Shown here in pieces: positions 16,170 to 26,203 of a stretch of DNA of 64,000 bases; position 1 is the first letter of the stretch, and the number at the start of each line of letters is the position of its first letter. The notes beneath the pieces are model-generated. The model did no database searches. It was not told the DNA's origin and saw only the letters and a list, made by a program, of their open reading frames with translations. The DNA lies in assembly GCA_938036435.1 (NCBI GenBank), contig CALHPU010000064.1, forward strand, positions 27,007 through 91,006, in the 5' to 3' direction. The position numbers were made by a program, and so were the translations under genes. Source of the stretch: an uncultured Pirellulaceae bacterium (lineage in GTDB: Bacteria; Planctomycetota; Planctomycetia; Pirellulales; Pirellulaceae).

Positions 16170-16775
16170 ATGGACGTTATAGAATCAATTTACCAGCGCA
16201 GGTCGATCAAAGAGTTTGACGCCGATCACAAGATGACTGCCGAAGAGGAGAAGAAATTGTTTGAAGCCATGATTCAGGCTCCGACAAGTTTCAATATCCA
16301 ACACTGGCGGTTTGTAGTGCTACGGGATCCAGAACTGCGAGCCAAAATTCGAACTGAATTGGGGAACGATCAAGCTCAAATGACAGATGCCTCGTTGCTG
16401 GTGTTGTTTACTGCGGACGTTGATGCGTGGAAGAAAGAACCACAACGCTACTGGAGGAATGCTCCACAAGAAGTGGCTGATTTGTTGGTCAACTGGATGG
16501 GGCCGTTCCACGAAGGACGAGAATGGCTCCAACGCGACGAAGCTCAACGCTCGATCGGAATGGCCATGCAAACGCTGATGCTGGCGGCCAAAGGTATTGG
16601 ATATGATTCGTGTCCGATGATCGGTTTTGAGATCGAGAAAGTGGCCGACTTGATTAAGCTGCCGTCCGATCACGTGATGGGGCCGATGGTCGCGATCGGA
16701 AAAGGAACAAAGGACGCATGGCCCAAGGCGGGACAGTTGCCGTTGAGCGAAATCGTGTTTGAAGATTCGTTTTAG
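16170..16775 (+). CDS. Nitroreductase family protein
   Basis: IYQRRSIKEFDADHKMTAEE, MIQAPTSFNIQHWRFVV, GMAMQTLMLAAKGIGYDSCPMIGFE. Confidence 0.9.
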   Translation: MDVIESIYQRRSIKEFDADHKMTAEEEKKLFEAMIQAPTSFNIQHWRFVVLRDPELRAKIRTELGNDQAQMTDASLLVLFTADVDAWKKEPQRYWRNAPQEVADLLVNWMGPFHEGREWLQRDEAQRSIGMAMQTLMLAAKGIGYDSCPMIGFEIEKVADLIKLPSDHVMGPMVAIGKGTKDAWPKAGQLPLSEIVFEDSF

Positions 16776-16833
16776 CCGCAGTAGGTCAGCCGGTGCCTGA
16801 CAAAAGGGCTCGTCAGGCACAGCTTGACCTATG

Positions 16834-18099
16834 TTACACGTCACTGGTAACAGCGACATGCTTCCGCCGGGCATCTATCGATACGGAATCGACATGCCGC
16901 GACAGGCACGTTAACCCGACGAGTGTAAATGCTCCCACTCCCAGACTGGCGTACCAAAACAGATTATGCCCAAAGTCATATAACGCAGTTCCGATCAGCG
17001 GGGCGATGACTGCTGCTAACGAATAAGTCATCGCGTACCAGCTCATGTACATTCCTTGGTTACGGCCGTTGCTTCTTTCTGCCACGAAGCCGCTGGCCAG
17101 TGGGAACATTAGCATCTCGCCAATGGTAATGACGGCCATCGACAACACCGCAAACCAAGTCGCATGGCTTGCCGGTAGCATGCCGAATCCAAGACACGAA
17201 AAAAAGCAGCCCCAACCGATCGCCCGCAACAATGAGAAACGCGAAACGTAGTTCACCAACAGCATTTCAAAAACAACGATGATGCCCGTGTTCAATGAGA
17301 ACAGAAGCCCGATCTGAGGTTTCGTCAGCGCGTATTCGTCCTCAAGATATTTTGGGTACGTCGTATGAAACTGAAAGAAAACCACTGCCACCGTCAGCAT
17401 CAAGAACAAAAAGCAAAGGAAATGACGATCCAATAGCGGTGAACCTTCTTCGGTGCTCGATTTTTGTTCGGCCTGCTTTTGCTTCACGGCGGCCGCATCG
17501 CCTTTGGCGTAGCGTCGGAATCCGAAAAACCACAGCAGAAATAATCCTCCAACGCAGGTGGAGAATCCGTCTACGATGAATAGCCAAGCGTAGTCGATCT
17601 CGGCCAAGATTCCTCCAACGGCAGGACCGATGGCCATGCCCAAATTGCAAGCCATGCGCTGAAGTCCAAACGCTCGTGTTAGCAAGCTGACATCGGTAAA
17701 CTGGGCGACGGCGACACCGTTGGCAGGTCGAACGCCCTCCACGAACATGCTCAAAACGCACATGCCTATGGCCACGCTAGTCCAAGTCGTCAGCGTGGGT
17801 ATAAGACAGTAGAGGGGAGCGGATAACACGAGTCCAAGGATCTGAACGCGCACCGCTCCCAGCGGTTGAACGAGTCGTCCGCCAATGTAGCCGCCGGCGA
17901 TCGATCCTAGACCATAGACGCTAAAGATTGCTCCAGATTCGAGCATCGTAAAGCCAAGACGCTGCGTGAGGTACAGCGTGAGGAACGCCAGAACCATCGA
18001 ACCGCAACGATTGATCAGCAGCGCAATCGATAGAACCCAAACCTCTGTTGAAAGGCCGGCGTACGCATCTCGATAGGCAAACGCTATCTGGCGAACCAT
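16834..18099 (-). CDS. MFS transporter
   Basis: About 12 TM helices; MFS-type GLGSIAGGYIGGRLVQPLG and LGMAIGPAVGGILAE. Confidence 0.85.
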   Translation of the reverse strand: MVRQIAFAYRDAYAGLSTEVWVLSIALLINRCGSMVLAFLTLYLTQRLGFTMLESGAIFSVYGLGSIAGGYIGGRLVQPLGAVRVQILGLVLSAPLYCLIPTLTTWTSVAIGMCVLSMFVEGVRPANGVAVAQFTDVSLLTRAFGLQRMACNLGMAIGPAVGGILAEIDYAWLFIVDGFSTCVGGLFLLWFFGFRRYAKGDAAAVKQKQAEQKSSTEEGSPLLDRHFLCFLFLMLTVAVVFFQFHTTYPKYLEDEYALTKPQIGLLFSLNTGIIVVFEMLLVNYVSRFSLLRAIGWGCFFSCLGFGMLPASHATWFAVLSMAVITIGEMLMFPLASGFVAERSNGRNQGMYMSWYAMTYSLAAVIAPLIGTALYDFGHNLFWYASLGVGAFTLVGLTCLSRHVDSVSIDARRKHVAVTSDV

Positions 18100-18318
18100 G
18101 GTTTAGTTCCGTTATGTCAGCAGTTTCTGTTTAGAACGTTGTTGGAAGCAATCGTTTGCTCCAATCAACAACGAAACCGACAGATCAAATCAGCCGAAGG
18201 TTCACGACTTGTGATGGCACTTTATGACTGTTTCTTTTGGGCTTTAGCCAATAAATGAAGCATTCCGTAAGGTTCAGTCGCAGTTGGCGTCTAATCGCTC
18301 AACTACAACGGAGCGACA

Positions 18319-18879
18319 ATGAATCAGAACCTATTTGCATGCTTGGTGATTTTGGCCGGGCTATTTATTGGCAATACCACCGAAGCGCAGAGCAGCCCAA
18401 AACCCGTTCCCGGAATTGTCGGTCAGCAGGCGCCGCACTGGGACGTTTCAAAATGGCATCAGCTGCCTGAGGGTAAAGATGAGCTAGATATTACGGACTT
18501 TCGCGGCAAGGTTCTGTATCTCTATTTCTTTCAGTCGTGGTGCCCCGGTTGCCACTCGACTGGGTTTCCTAATTTAAAAACACTGCACGGTATTTACAAA
18601 AACGATCCGGACGTAGAGTTCGTTGTCATTCAATCGACTTTTGAAGGACACAACATTAACACGGCAGACAAGCTGAAACCTACCGCGGCGAAATATGAAT
18701 TGCCGATTCCGTTTGGCCAAAGCGCCGGGGGAGGTACTCCGGCAATCATGCAAAAGTATCGAACCCGTGGAACGCCTTGGGTGGTTCTGATTGACAAAAA
18801 GGGGCAAGTGCAATTTAACGGGTTTCACTTGGACCCCGCCAAAGCTGCTTCGGTGATTGACGGACTGAAGAAGCGCTAG
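18319..18879 (+). CDS. Secreted TlpA/AhpC-TSA-like thioredoxin-fold protein
   Basis: Signal peptide; FRGKVLYLYFFQSWCPGCHSTGFPNLKTL with CXXC; GTPWVVLIDKKGQVQFNGF. Confidence 0.85.
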   Translation: MNQNLFACLVILAGLFIGNTTEAQSSPKPVPGIVGQQAPHWDVSKWHQLPEGKDELDITDFRGKVLYLYFFQSWCPGCHSTGFPNLKTLHGIYKNDPDVEFVVIQSTFEGHNINTADKLKPTAAKYELPIPFGQSAGGGTPAIMQKYRTRGTPWVVLIDKKGQVQFNGFHLDPAKAASVIDGLKKR

Positions 18880-18894
18880 TGCTTCAGTCTTCTT

Positions 18895-18929
18895 TCGCTC
18901 CGCGATAGAACGTTACTTTCGCGGAGCGA
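18895..18929. repeat. Hairpin TCGCTCCGCGA...TCGCGGAGCGA
   Basis: 11-bp perfect inverted repeat with a 13-nt loop, just downstream of the TlpA-like gene. Confidence 0.8.
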
Positions 18930-18971
18930 CAGGCGACTATAGCTAGATCGGTTACGTTGGTATTCGCGCCC

Positions 18972-18996
18972 GATGGCTTGCGCCGTTACGCTTCAA
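18972..18996. repeat. Dispersed motif CCGAYGGCTTGCGCCGTTACGCTT, copy 1
   Basis: ccgatggcttgcgccgttacgctt; the reverse complement recurs near 44498-44522 (aagcgtaacggcgcaagccgtcgg). Confidence 0.75.
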
Positions 18997-19000
18997 GGCG

Positions 19001-20014
19001 CTAGGCCAGCACTGTTTTGTTGGGCTCCCCCGGGATCTCTCTGACGTAACGGGGGACGGCGAATCCGGGTAGCGCCGCTCGCATCTCCGTGATCAGACGT
19101 TTGCCCGTTTCCTCGGGCACCTCAAAATGCGCCGCACCGATCACTTGATCCAATTGGTGCAGGTAATACGGCATCACTCCCACCGAAAGGAGTCGCTTGC
19201 TCAGTTCGATCAGCTTCTGAGCGTCATCGTTGACTCCTTTGAGTAAGACCGTTTGGTTAAGCAAAGTCGCGCCGGTCGATTTCAGCTTGCTCAGCGCTTC
19301 GGCCACATCAGCGTCGAACTCATTGGCGTGGTTGGCGTGAATCACGACGACCTTTTCTAAAGGTGAATGTTTGAGCAATTCGACAAACACATCGGTGACC
19401 CGCGACGGGATCATAATTGGCAGACGTGTGTGGATACGAATTCGACGCACGTGCGGGATCGATTCAAGAGAGGCGATCAAATTTGAAAGAGTTTGATCGA
19501 CGACCGTCAGCGGATCTCCGCCACTGAGAATCACTTCCTCGACCGAATCGTCGTCGGCGATCGCAGTTAGGGCGTCTTGCAGATCGGCCCCGCTCGCCGA
19601 GTTGTCTGAGTAGGGGAAGTGGCGTCGGAAGCAGTAGCGGCAGTGAATAGCGCAAGCTCCAGTGACGATCAGCAATGCCCGGCCAGCGTACTTCTTCAGA
19701 ACACCTGTCGAAAGGCTCGCATCAGATTCCTGAAGCGGATCGGCTAAGAAATGAGCCGGCGATTGCTCTTCGGCGGCTGTTGGCAGCAGCTGCAGCAACA
19801 GTGGGTCCGATTCATCGCCGGGCTTGATTCGGTCCACAAACGGCAGCGGTGCAAACAGCTCAAACGAGTCGGCAGCGCCGGCAGCGGTCGGATCCGGGGG
19901 TAAATTCAACCGCTTTCGCAAGGATTTGACGTCACGAATGGCCGTCCGCATGGTCTTCTGCCATGATTCGGATTCAGCGCCGACAGAATCGCTCGGATTG
20001 GTTAGAATTTGCAT
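19001..20014 (-). CDS. epmB: EF-P beta-lysylation protein EpmB / lysine 2,3-aminomutase family radical SAM
   Basis: Radical SAM CAIHCRYCFRRHFPY; EVILSGGDPLTVVDQTL; HQLDQVIGAAHFEV. Divergent from efp. Confidence 0.9.
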   Translation of the reverse strand: MQILTNPSDSVGAESESWQKTMRTAIRDVKSLRKRLNLPPDPTAAGAADSFELFAPLPFVDRIKPGDESDPLLLQLLPTAAEEQSPAHFLADPLQESDASLSTGVLKKYAGRALLIVTGACAIHCRYCFRRHFPYSDNSASGADLQDALTAIADDDSVEEVILSGGDPLTVVDQTLSNLIASLESIPHVRRIRIHTRLPIMIPSRVTDVFVELLKHSPLEKVVVIHANHANEFDADVAEALSKLKSTGATLLNQTVLLKGVNDDAQKLIELSKRLLSVGVMPYYLHQLDQVIGAAHFEVPEETGKRLITEMRAALPGFAVPRYVREIPGEPNKTVLA

Positions 20015-20115
20015 CGATTCAGAATAACGTCTTGCATGTAGTCTTCCAGCGGGGAATCTTACATCGCTCGGTTATTATTTCAAACAGTTTAAAAGAGACA
20101 CGACAGGAACCACCC

Positions 20116-20682
20116 GTGGCATACAAACCAAGCGAATTTCGTAAAGGCCTGAAAGTTTCAATTGACGGCGAGCCGTACGTGATGACTCATTTTGAGTTCA
20201 AAAAGCCCGGTAAAGGCAGCGCTCTCTATATCTGCAAACTGAAGAACCTGCTCCGCCAGACTACGCTTGACCGAACTTACAAGCAGAACGATACGCTCGA
20301 TGAAGCCGATATCATGGAAACGAACATGCAGTACCTCTATCGTCAGGGGGACAAGTTTGTGTTCATGAACAGTGAGAACTACGAGCAGTACGAAATGACG
20401 GCCGAGCAAATCGGGGACGACTGGAAGTACCTCAAGGACAACTCTGATTGCCAAATTACTTTCTTCAATGGCAATCCGATTCTGATGACACCTCCTAATC
20501 ACGTCGATTTGGTTGTCGAGTATTGCGAGCCGGCAGCCAAGGGCGACACGGCAACGAACGTCAAGAAACCCGTCAAAGTAGAAACTGGTGGAGAGTTCTT
20601 TACGCCGATCTTCGTGAACATTGGTGACGTGATCCGAATTGATACACGCACCGGCGAGTATTCCGAGCGCGTTAAATCCTGA
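20116..20682 (+). CDS. efp: Elongation factor P
   Basis: GTG start at 20116: VAYKPSEFRKGLKVSIDGEPYVMTHFEFKKPGKGSALYICKLKNL; FVNIGDVIRIDTRTGEYSERV. Confidence 0.95.
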   Translation: MAYKPSEFRKGLKVSIDGEPYVMTHFEFKKPGKGSALYICKLKNLLRQTTLDRTYKQNDTLDEADIMETNMQYLYRQGDKFVFMNSENYEQYEMTAEQIGDDWKYLKDNSDCQITFFNGNPILMTPPNHVDLVVEYCEPAAKGDTATNVKKPVKVETGGEFFTPIFVNIGDVIRIDTRTGEYSERVKS

Positions 20683-20701
20683 TCTAGGATCGGAAGTTAG
20701 C

Positions 20702-21502
20702 ATGGAGGTTGATCCAAAAGATCAGTTGCCCGTTGCGTTTGATTACGTATCGGCTGATTCGAATCCTGATGAGACTGGCCTTAAGGGGCGGCTTAAAAGA
20801 AGCTTCCTTGGCAAGTGCTGGCGATTGATCAAGTGGCCGTTGGCGATCATCATTTTGCCGGTTTTGCTTTACCTCGCTCTGGCATTAGTTGGAGCGTGGA
20901 TTCCGGATAACGAAGACTTCGTTCCCAAGGCCAATGGGATCGAGGTCTATATTTATTCCGGCGATATTCACTCCGACATTATTTTGCCGCTGTTCAACGA
21001 TCAAAAAGACTGGCGGGAGAACTTTCCGCTGAGTTCTTTCGCGTCCGATCGCGAGGATTTCACACATGTCAGCTTCGGATGGGGATCGCGCGCGTTCTAC
21101 TTGGAGACGCCGACTTGGAATGATCTTGAGATATCGACGGCGCTAGGTGTTCTGCTCACACCAAGCGAATCGGTCATGCATGTGGAGATGGTTCATTTGA
21201 GTCCGGTGATTTCATCCTCGCTGATGAGAACTAAAATCACTCCACAGCAGTACGCCGATATGGTGGGATTTGTCCTTGCCTCGTTTGATCAAGAAAGTGG
21301 CGTTGCGGATCCGAATGCTAAAACAATGCCGATTGCCGACGCTGGTTACACCGACCGAGATCATTTCTATCCAGCCGTTGGGAACTATCATTTGTTTCGG
21401 ACGTGCAATTGTTGGGCGGGCGACACGCTTCGGGCGGGGGGAATTAAGGTTGGGAAATTCACGCCGTTGCCGAAGTCGATTTTTTGGCATTTGGAGCCTT
21501 AA
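20702..21502 (+). CDS. DUF2459 / TIGR02117-type membrane-anchored protein
   Basis: IEVYIYSGDIHSDIILPL, FTHVSFGWGSRAFYLETPTWNDL; one N-terminal TM. Confidence 0.75.
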   Translation: MEVDPKDQLPVAFDYVSADSNPDETGLKGRLKRSFLGKCWRLIKWPLAIIILPVLLYLALALVGAWIPDNEDFVPKANGIEVYIYSGDIHSDIILPLFNDQKDWRENFPLSSFASDREDFTHVSFGWGSRAFYLETPTWNDLEISTALGVLLTPSESVMHVEMVHLSPVISSSLMRTKITPQQYADMVGFVLASFDQESGVADPNAKTMPIADAGYTDRDHFYPAVGNYHLFRTCNCWAGDTLRAGGIKVGKFTPLPKSIFWHLEP

Positions 21503-21641
21503 ATCCTCGGGCTTGGGCACGCTGACCGCTGTTGCAAGTCGCTTTTGTTTCGGTCATCATTTAATCGACCAAGCACAGCAAATTCGGCTTCCAAGCCGGC
21601 ATTGATTCAATCGTTCTACCCATTCCTTCTTTGAGACGACT

Positions 21642-23072
21642 ATGAAAGTTCAATTCTGGGGCGCTGCACAAACCGTGACTGGTTCAATGCACTTGATCCA
21701 TCACAACGGCAAGCGCATTTTACTGGACTGTGGTCTGTACCAAGGCCGTCGCAAAGAGGCGTTCAAGAGGAACAGGGAACTGCCGTTTGATGGCAGCAGC
21801 ATTGACGCGGTCGTGCTGTCACATGCTCACATTGATCATAGCGGCAATCTGCCGTCACTGTATCGTTCCGGATTCCGAGGCCCAATCTATGCAACATCGG
21901 CGTCGCGCGACTTGGCGGCGTTCATGCTGATGGATAGCGCGAAGATTCAGGTCAACGATATCAAATACGTCAACAAGAAACGTAAAAGGAAAAAACAGAA
22001 GCCTTTTGAACCGCTTTACGGATCCGAAGAAGCTGCGGCGACGTTGCGAGAGTTTCGTACGATTGAATATGGCCATCCTTTTACCATTTTTGAAGGCGTG
22101 AGTTGCCAGTTCCACTTTGCCGGGCATATGCTGGGCGCTTCCACTGTGGAAATCAACTTGGATTCCGAGACTGAGCCGAACGCCAAACCGACACGCTTGG
22201 TTTTCAGTGGCGACATTGGGCGATCTGAAATGCCAATTCTGCGAGATCCGCAAATCGTCGAAGGGGCAGACTACATCATCATGGAAGCCACCTATGGGAA
22301 TCGTGAGCACGCCAAGAATTCTAAGGACGGCGACGCGCGTGCGATGCTCAAGAAGATCATCCAAGAGACTTGGGACGATCGCGGCAAACTGATTATTCCA
22401 GCTTTCTCCGTTGGACGAACGCAAGAAATTGTCTATCGGTTAAATCAATTGGCCGAAGGTAACCAACTTCCACCGATCAAAGTTTTTGTCGACAGTCCGC
22501 TGGCGGTCAACGCGACGGACGTCTTTCGCGGCCATCCGGAGTGCTACGACGATGCGATGGTCAATGCCGTCCTTTACGAAGACGATGGCGATCCGCTTCA
22601 TTTTGAAGGCCTGCGATATATCCGCAAGGTGGAAGAGTCCAAGGCACTCAACACATCGAAAGAACCATGCGTGATCATCAGTGCCTCAGGGATGTGCGAG
22701 GGCGGACGTGTCTTGCATCATCTAAAAAATAATATCGAGAAGCCGACGACACGAATTCTATTCGCCGGTTATCAAGCACCGCATACCCTTGGCAGGATTT
22801 TGATGGATGGGTCTTTGGACAGAGTGAAGATCTACGGTGAAGAGTATCAAGTGAACGCTCAAGTAAGCCATCTGCAAGGCAGTAGCGGCCACGCCGATCA
22901 GAAAAATTTGCTCGAGTGGGCGCGTGAGACAACTGAAAAGGGAGATGTCAAGAAAATCGCGCTGGTGCATTGCGAGCTTGACAGTGCGACCGTGTTTCAG
23001 GACTTGCTGCACAAGAACAAGCTGGGCCCTGCAATCATTCCGGCTAAGGGCGATGAGATGGTGATGAGTTAG
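21642..23072 (+). CDS. MBL-fold beta-CASP family RNase/metallohydrolase
   Basis: MKVQFWGAAQTVTGSMHLI, LSHAHIDHSGNLPSLYRSGFRGPIYAT, FSGDIG, ISASGMCEGGRVLHHL, HADQKNLLEW. Confidence 0.95.
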   Translation: MKVQFWGAAQTVTGSMHLIHHNGKRILLDCGLYQGRRKEAFKRNRELPFDGSSIDAVVLSHAHIDHSGNLPSLYRSGFRGPIYATSASRDLAAFMLMDSAKIQVNDIKYVNKKRKRKKQKPFEPLYGSEEAAATLREFRTIEYGHPFTIFEGVSCQFHFAGHMLGASTVEINLDSETEPNAKPTRLVFSGDIGRSEMPILRDPQIVEGADYIIMEATYGNREHAKNSKDGDARAMLKKIIQETWDDRGKLIIPAFSVGRTQEIVYRLNQLAEGNQLPPIKVFVDSPLAVNATDVFRGHPECYDDAMVNAVLYEDDGDPLHFEGLRYIRKVEESKALNTSKEPCVIISASGMCEGGRVLHHLKNNIEKPTTRILFAGYQAPHTLGRILMDGSLDRVKIYGEEYQVNAQVSHLQGSSGHADQKNLLEWARETTEKGDVKKIALVHCELDSATVFQDLLHKNKLGPAIIPAKGDEMVMS

Positions 23073-23096
23073 CTAAAGCGGAAGTAGGGGTGTTAG

Positions 23097-24467
23097 ATGT
23101 TCAATCAGTTTGGATTTAGCGCTGCGTTTCTTTTTACGCTTGTTTTGGGTTTGTCGTCTGCGGTCGCTGATGCGGAAGAGATTGTTGTTGGTCCTAAGGC
23201 GGGCGACCCTGTTTCGGCCGGGTTCCAGCTGAAATTGGCTTTGGAGAATTTGAAGGCGGGCGACACGCTAACGATCCTTGATGGTCAATACACGCTGCCC
23301 GGTGGCGTGGAGATTGGTGGGCTGCGGCCTGACGGACAGTTCAAGCGGCTCGATGGCTGGCTGGAAAAAAATACACTCATTAAAGCCGCGAATCGAAGAA
23401 AAGCCATCATTCGAGGGAATCTTGAGTTTCGGGGCTCGTTCGTCCGGATCCAAGGCCTTGTCATCAGAGGAGCGCGGGGAAATAACAATCGCCCCGGCAT
23501 CGAGATCACTGATTCTCACAATGTTGAAGTCGTCGACAATGAAGTTGCCTACTGCGGCGGTGGCGGCATCAATTTTAATCAGTCCGATATGATTCTGATC
23601 ACGCAGAATCTCGTCCACGACAACGGGACTCGTAACTCAGACCAACACAGTGGAATTTCGGTCTACCAACCGGTCAACTATCGAACCAACCCGCGCGAGC
23701 GTCATTGGGGAGTGCTGATTACGAGAAATATCAGCCACAGCAATCGCAATGAGGTCCCTACTGATGATGGAAATCTGACCGATGGTAATGGCATCATCGT
23801 TGACGATACAAAATATACTCAGTCTAAGTATTTGAGTAAGTATAACTTGGAGAATATTCGTATCGACTCCACCTTGGGTGCAGTTAATCAGCGGCTGCCT
23901 TACAACCGACCCATGCTGATCGAGGGCAACTTGTGCTACTTCAATGGGGGCAGCGGCATCCAGTGCTTTGAGGCTGTGGGGGTAAAAGTCAAGAACAACA
24001 CGTGTGTCGGGAACCGGCAACGCACGCGCTACAACGGGCAGTATTCTAATTTGGGGCAGATCAGCCTACAGAACTCAAAGAACTGCGAAGTTTGCAATTG
24101 TGTGACGCAAGCAATGAGAGTCCGGCAGTCCCCGAGCGGGTCTTGTTATGCGGCAAGTGAAATCAACCAGACGGCCAATTCGGGCAACAATCGCTGGTAC
24201 AACAATTTGCTTCACGCGACTACTGGTGGACCGAAGTCGGCGTTGCGGAACAATCCAAACATTGATTCGGCAGCAATTTACGAAGATCCAAAATTTGTCT
24301 CGATGGTGCGTGGCCAATACAATTTTCGTGCGGTTAATGGTAATGATCGAGGCGTCACATGGGGTGGCGGGCACGACTACGTCGATCTGTTGGGGCGAAG
24401 TGTGTCAGGTGAAATGAAGACCGACCTCGGCGCGATCCAAACCATTGACGAACCTGCAAGCAAGTAA
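23097..24467 (+). CDS. Secreted right-handed parallel beta-helix protein (pectate lyase-like)
   Basis: Signal peptide; repeated beta-helix motifs (GIEITDSHNVEVVDNEVAYCGGGGINF, VKVKNNTCVGN). Confidence 0.8.
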   Translation: MFNQFGFSAAFLFTLVLGLSSAVADAEEIVVGPKAGDPVSAGFQLKLALENLKAGDTLTILDGQYTLPGGVEIGGLRPDGQFKRLDGWLEKNTLIKAANRRKAIIRGNLEFRGSFVRIQGLVIRGARGNNNRPGIEITDSHNVEVVDNEVAYCGGGGINFNQSDMILITQNLVHDNGTRNSDQHSGISVYQPVNYRTNPRERHWGVLITRNISHSNRNEVPTDDGNLTDGNGIIVDDTKYTQSKYLSKYNLENIRIDSTLGAVNQRLPYNRPMLIEGNLCYFNGGSGIQCFEAVGVKVKNNTCVGNRQRTRYNGQYSNLGQISLQNSKNCEVCNCVTQAMRVRQSPSGSCYAASEINQTANSGNNRWYNNLLHATTGGPKSALRNNPNIDSAAIYEDPKFVSMVRGQYNFRAVNGNDRGVTWGGGHDYVDLLGRSVSGEMKTDLGAIQTIDEPASK

Positions 24468-24470
24468 CCC

Positions 24471-25460
24471 ATGAAGATTGTCCTTCCCGGCGGCAGCGGT
24501 CAGTTGGGTATTGTATTGACGCGACACTTTTTGAGAGCCAATCATGAGCTGGTGGTTCTGTCGCGTCATCCCTCAAGTGGCAACCGTGCGACTCCCCAGC
24601 CGTTTGGTGACGCTCTTGTGCGACATGTGAAATGGGACGGCAAGAATGTCGATCTCCATTGGCTAAAGGAAATTGACGGTGCGGACATCGTAATCAATCT
24701 GGCAGGACGATCGGTTAATTGTCGCTACCACCAAGCAAACCGGGCGCTGATTATGGAGTCGCGTGTGGATTCGACGCGGGCCATCTGTCAAGCGATCAGG
24801 CAGTGTAAAAGTCCGCCGCGCGTTTGGTTGCAGTCCAGTACCGCCACGATATACGCCCATCGCTACGACGCGCCAAACGATGAATTTACTGGCATCATTG
24901 GCGGTGACGAACCGAATTTGGAGGATACGTGGAAGTTTAGCATCGATGTGGCCAAAGCGTGGGAGGCAGCGGCGACAGAGTTTCATTTACCTGTAACGCG
25001 GCAGGTGCTGATGAGAACAGCGATGGTGATGAGCCCAGATGCCGATGGCGTGTTTGATGTGCTGACGGGATTGGTCAAGAAATTTTTGGGTGGACGAAAC
25101 GGTGACGGAAGGCAATACGTTTCTTGGATTCACGAAGACGATTTCGTGGCTGCCATTGACCAGTTGATTGCTGATGAATCATTGGAAGGACCTGTAAACG
25201 TTGCCTCTCCCAACCCGCTGCCCAATGCAGATTTCATGAAGGAGCTTCGCAACGCGAATGGAGTGAAATTTGGTTTGCCCGCATCGCGCTGGATGCTTGA
25301 GATTGGAGCAAGGCTGATGAAAACCGAGACGGAGCTGTTACTAAAAAGCCGGCGTGTGGTGCCGGGGAAACTGTTGGCTGCGGGGTTTGGGTTCCAGTTT
25401 CCGCACTGGGCAGCAGCCTGCAAAGATCTTGAAAACAAGCTTGCGGCCGAGAAAGCTTAA
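24471..25460 (+). CDS. TIGR01777-type NAD-dependent epimerase with C-terminal DUF1731
   Basis: MKIVLPGGSGQLGIVLTRHFL; INLAGRSVNCRYH; YVSWIHEDDFVAAI; C-terminal SRRVVPGKLLAAGFGFQFP. Confidence 0.9.
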   Translation: MKIVLPGGSGQLGIVLTRHFLRANHELVVLSRHPSSGNRATPQPFGDALVRHVKWDGKNVDLHWLKEIDGADIVINLAGRSVNCRYHQANRALIMESRVDSTRAICQAIRQCKSPPRVWLQSSTATIYAHRYDAPNDEFTGIIGGDEPNLEDTWKFSIDVAKAWEAAATEFHLPVTRQVLMRTAMVMSPDADGVFDVLTGLVKKFLGGRNGDGRQYVSWIHEDDFVAAIDQLIADESLEGPVNVASPNPLPNADFMKELRNANGVKFGLPASRWMLEIGARLMKTETELLLKSRRVVPGKLLAAGFGFQFPHWAAACKDLENKLAAEKA

Positions 25461-25496
25461 CTAAATTGTCGTCGGCAAGATTTTAGCGTCTGGCCG

Positions 25497-25552
25497 CGGT
25501 CCCTCGGGTTTTACCGAGGTTTGATTCCGTGAAACCGGGGGACCACGGTGCA
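25497..25552. repeat. Long imperfect hairpin GGTCCCTCGGGTTT...AAACCGGGGGACC
   Basis: Arms read directly from ggtccctcgggttttaccgaggtttgattccgtgaaaccgggggacc. Confidence 0.65.
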
Positions 25553-25679
25553 CCGCTGCTGAGAGAGAGCTGTTTGGCGGAAGCTTCGTTCGGTGAAGTT
25601 TTGCCCTTCGTTGCCAGAATTCATGAATTGGCGTTTAATGGGTTGTTTGGCAATAGTGTTCCGGGCGAGTAGATTGACG

Positions 25680-26159
25680 ATGTTGGCACCCAATTTTGGC
25701 GGCAATGAACAGGATGCGACGGCTTTGTTGAAAGTGATGAATGAAGGCTACCCCGTTGTTTCTGCACTGGCGATGCTGAGTGCGAAAGCGATTGCGACTG
25801 GGGAGTTCAAGGCAAACGAGACACTGGACAAGTTGACTCCAGAAGCCAAGATGCTGTTGCTCGTATCACGTGTTCGGGGTACTTTTGAGGTTCGGGCGAC
25901 CAAGGACTCGTTCGATTCAACGGAGCGTTTTCTGGCGGTTTGCGTCGAGACTGAACCGGGAGTATATCTTGTGTTTCGGCGTAAGGATCAGCCGCGTCAG
26001 ACGGTTCGCTTCGTCGAAGCGTTCGCTCAATTGTGCCGTCTAGGGTTAGTGATTCATCATCAGCAAAAAGAGTTTTCGCTGTCGACCTTCGGGTATGAGA
26101 TTGCTGAGGGCGTTTCCGCGGACGAGATTGAGGATCTGACTGACTTCGCGGTCGCATGA
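25680..26159 (+). CDS. Hypothetical protein
   Basis: ORF MLAPNFGGNEQDATALLKVMNEGYPVVSALAMLSAKAIATGEF..., coherent composition, co-directional with neighbours. Confidence 0.5.
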   Translation: MLAPNFGGNEQDATALLKVMNEGYPVVSALAMLSAKAIATGEFKANETLDKLTPEAKMLLLVSRVRGTFEVRATKDSFDSTERFLAVCVETEPGVYLVFRRKDQPRQTVRFVEAFAQLCRLGLVIHHQQKEFSLSTFGYEIAEGVSADEIEDLTDFAVA

Positions 26160-26203
26160 AACGTATCGCCAACATTATATTACTGTTCTGAGCACGACAC
26201 AGC

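Noticed and set aside
16320-16874. 184-aa minus-strand ORF
   Set aside because: Antisense to the nitroreductase gene and overlapping the MFS end; no family signal.
21855-22424. 189-aa minus-strand ORF
   Set aside because: Antisense to the beta-CASP MBL gene; shadow ORF.
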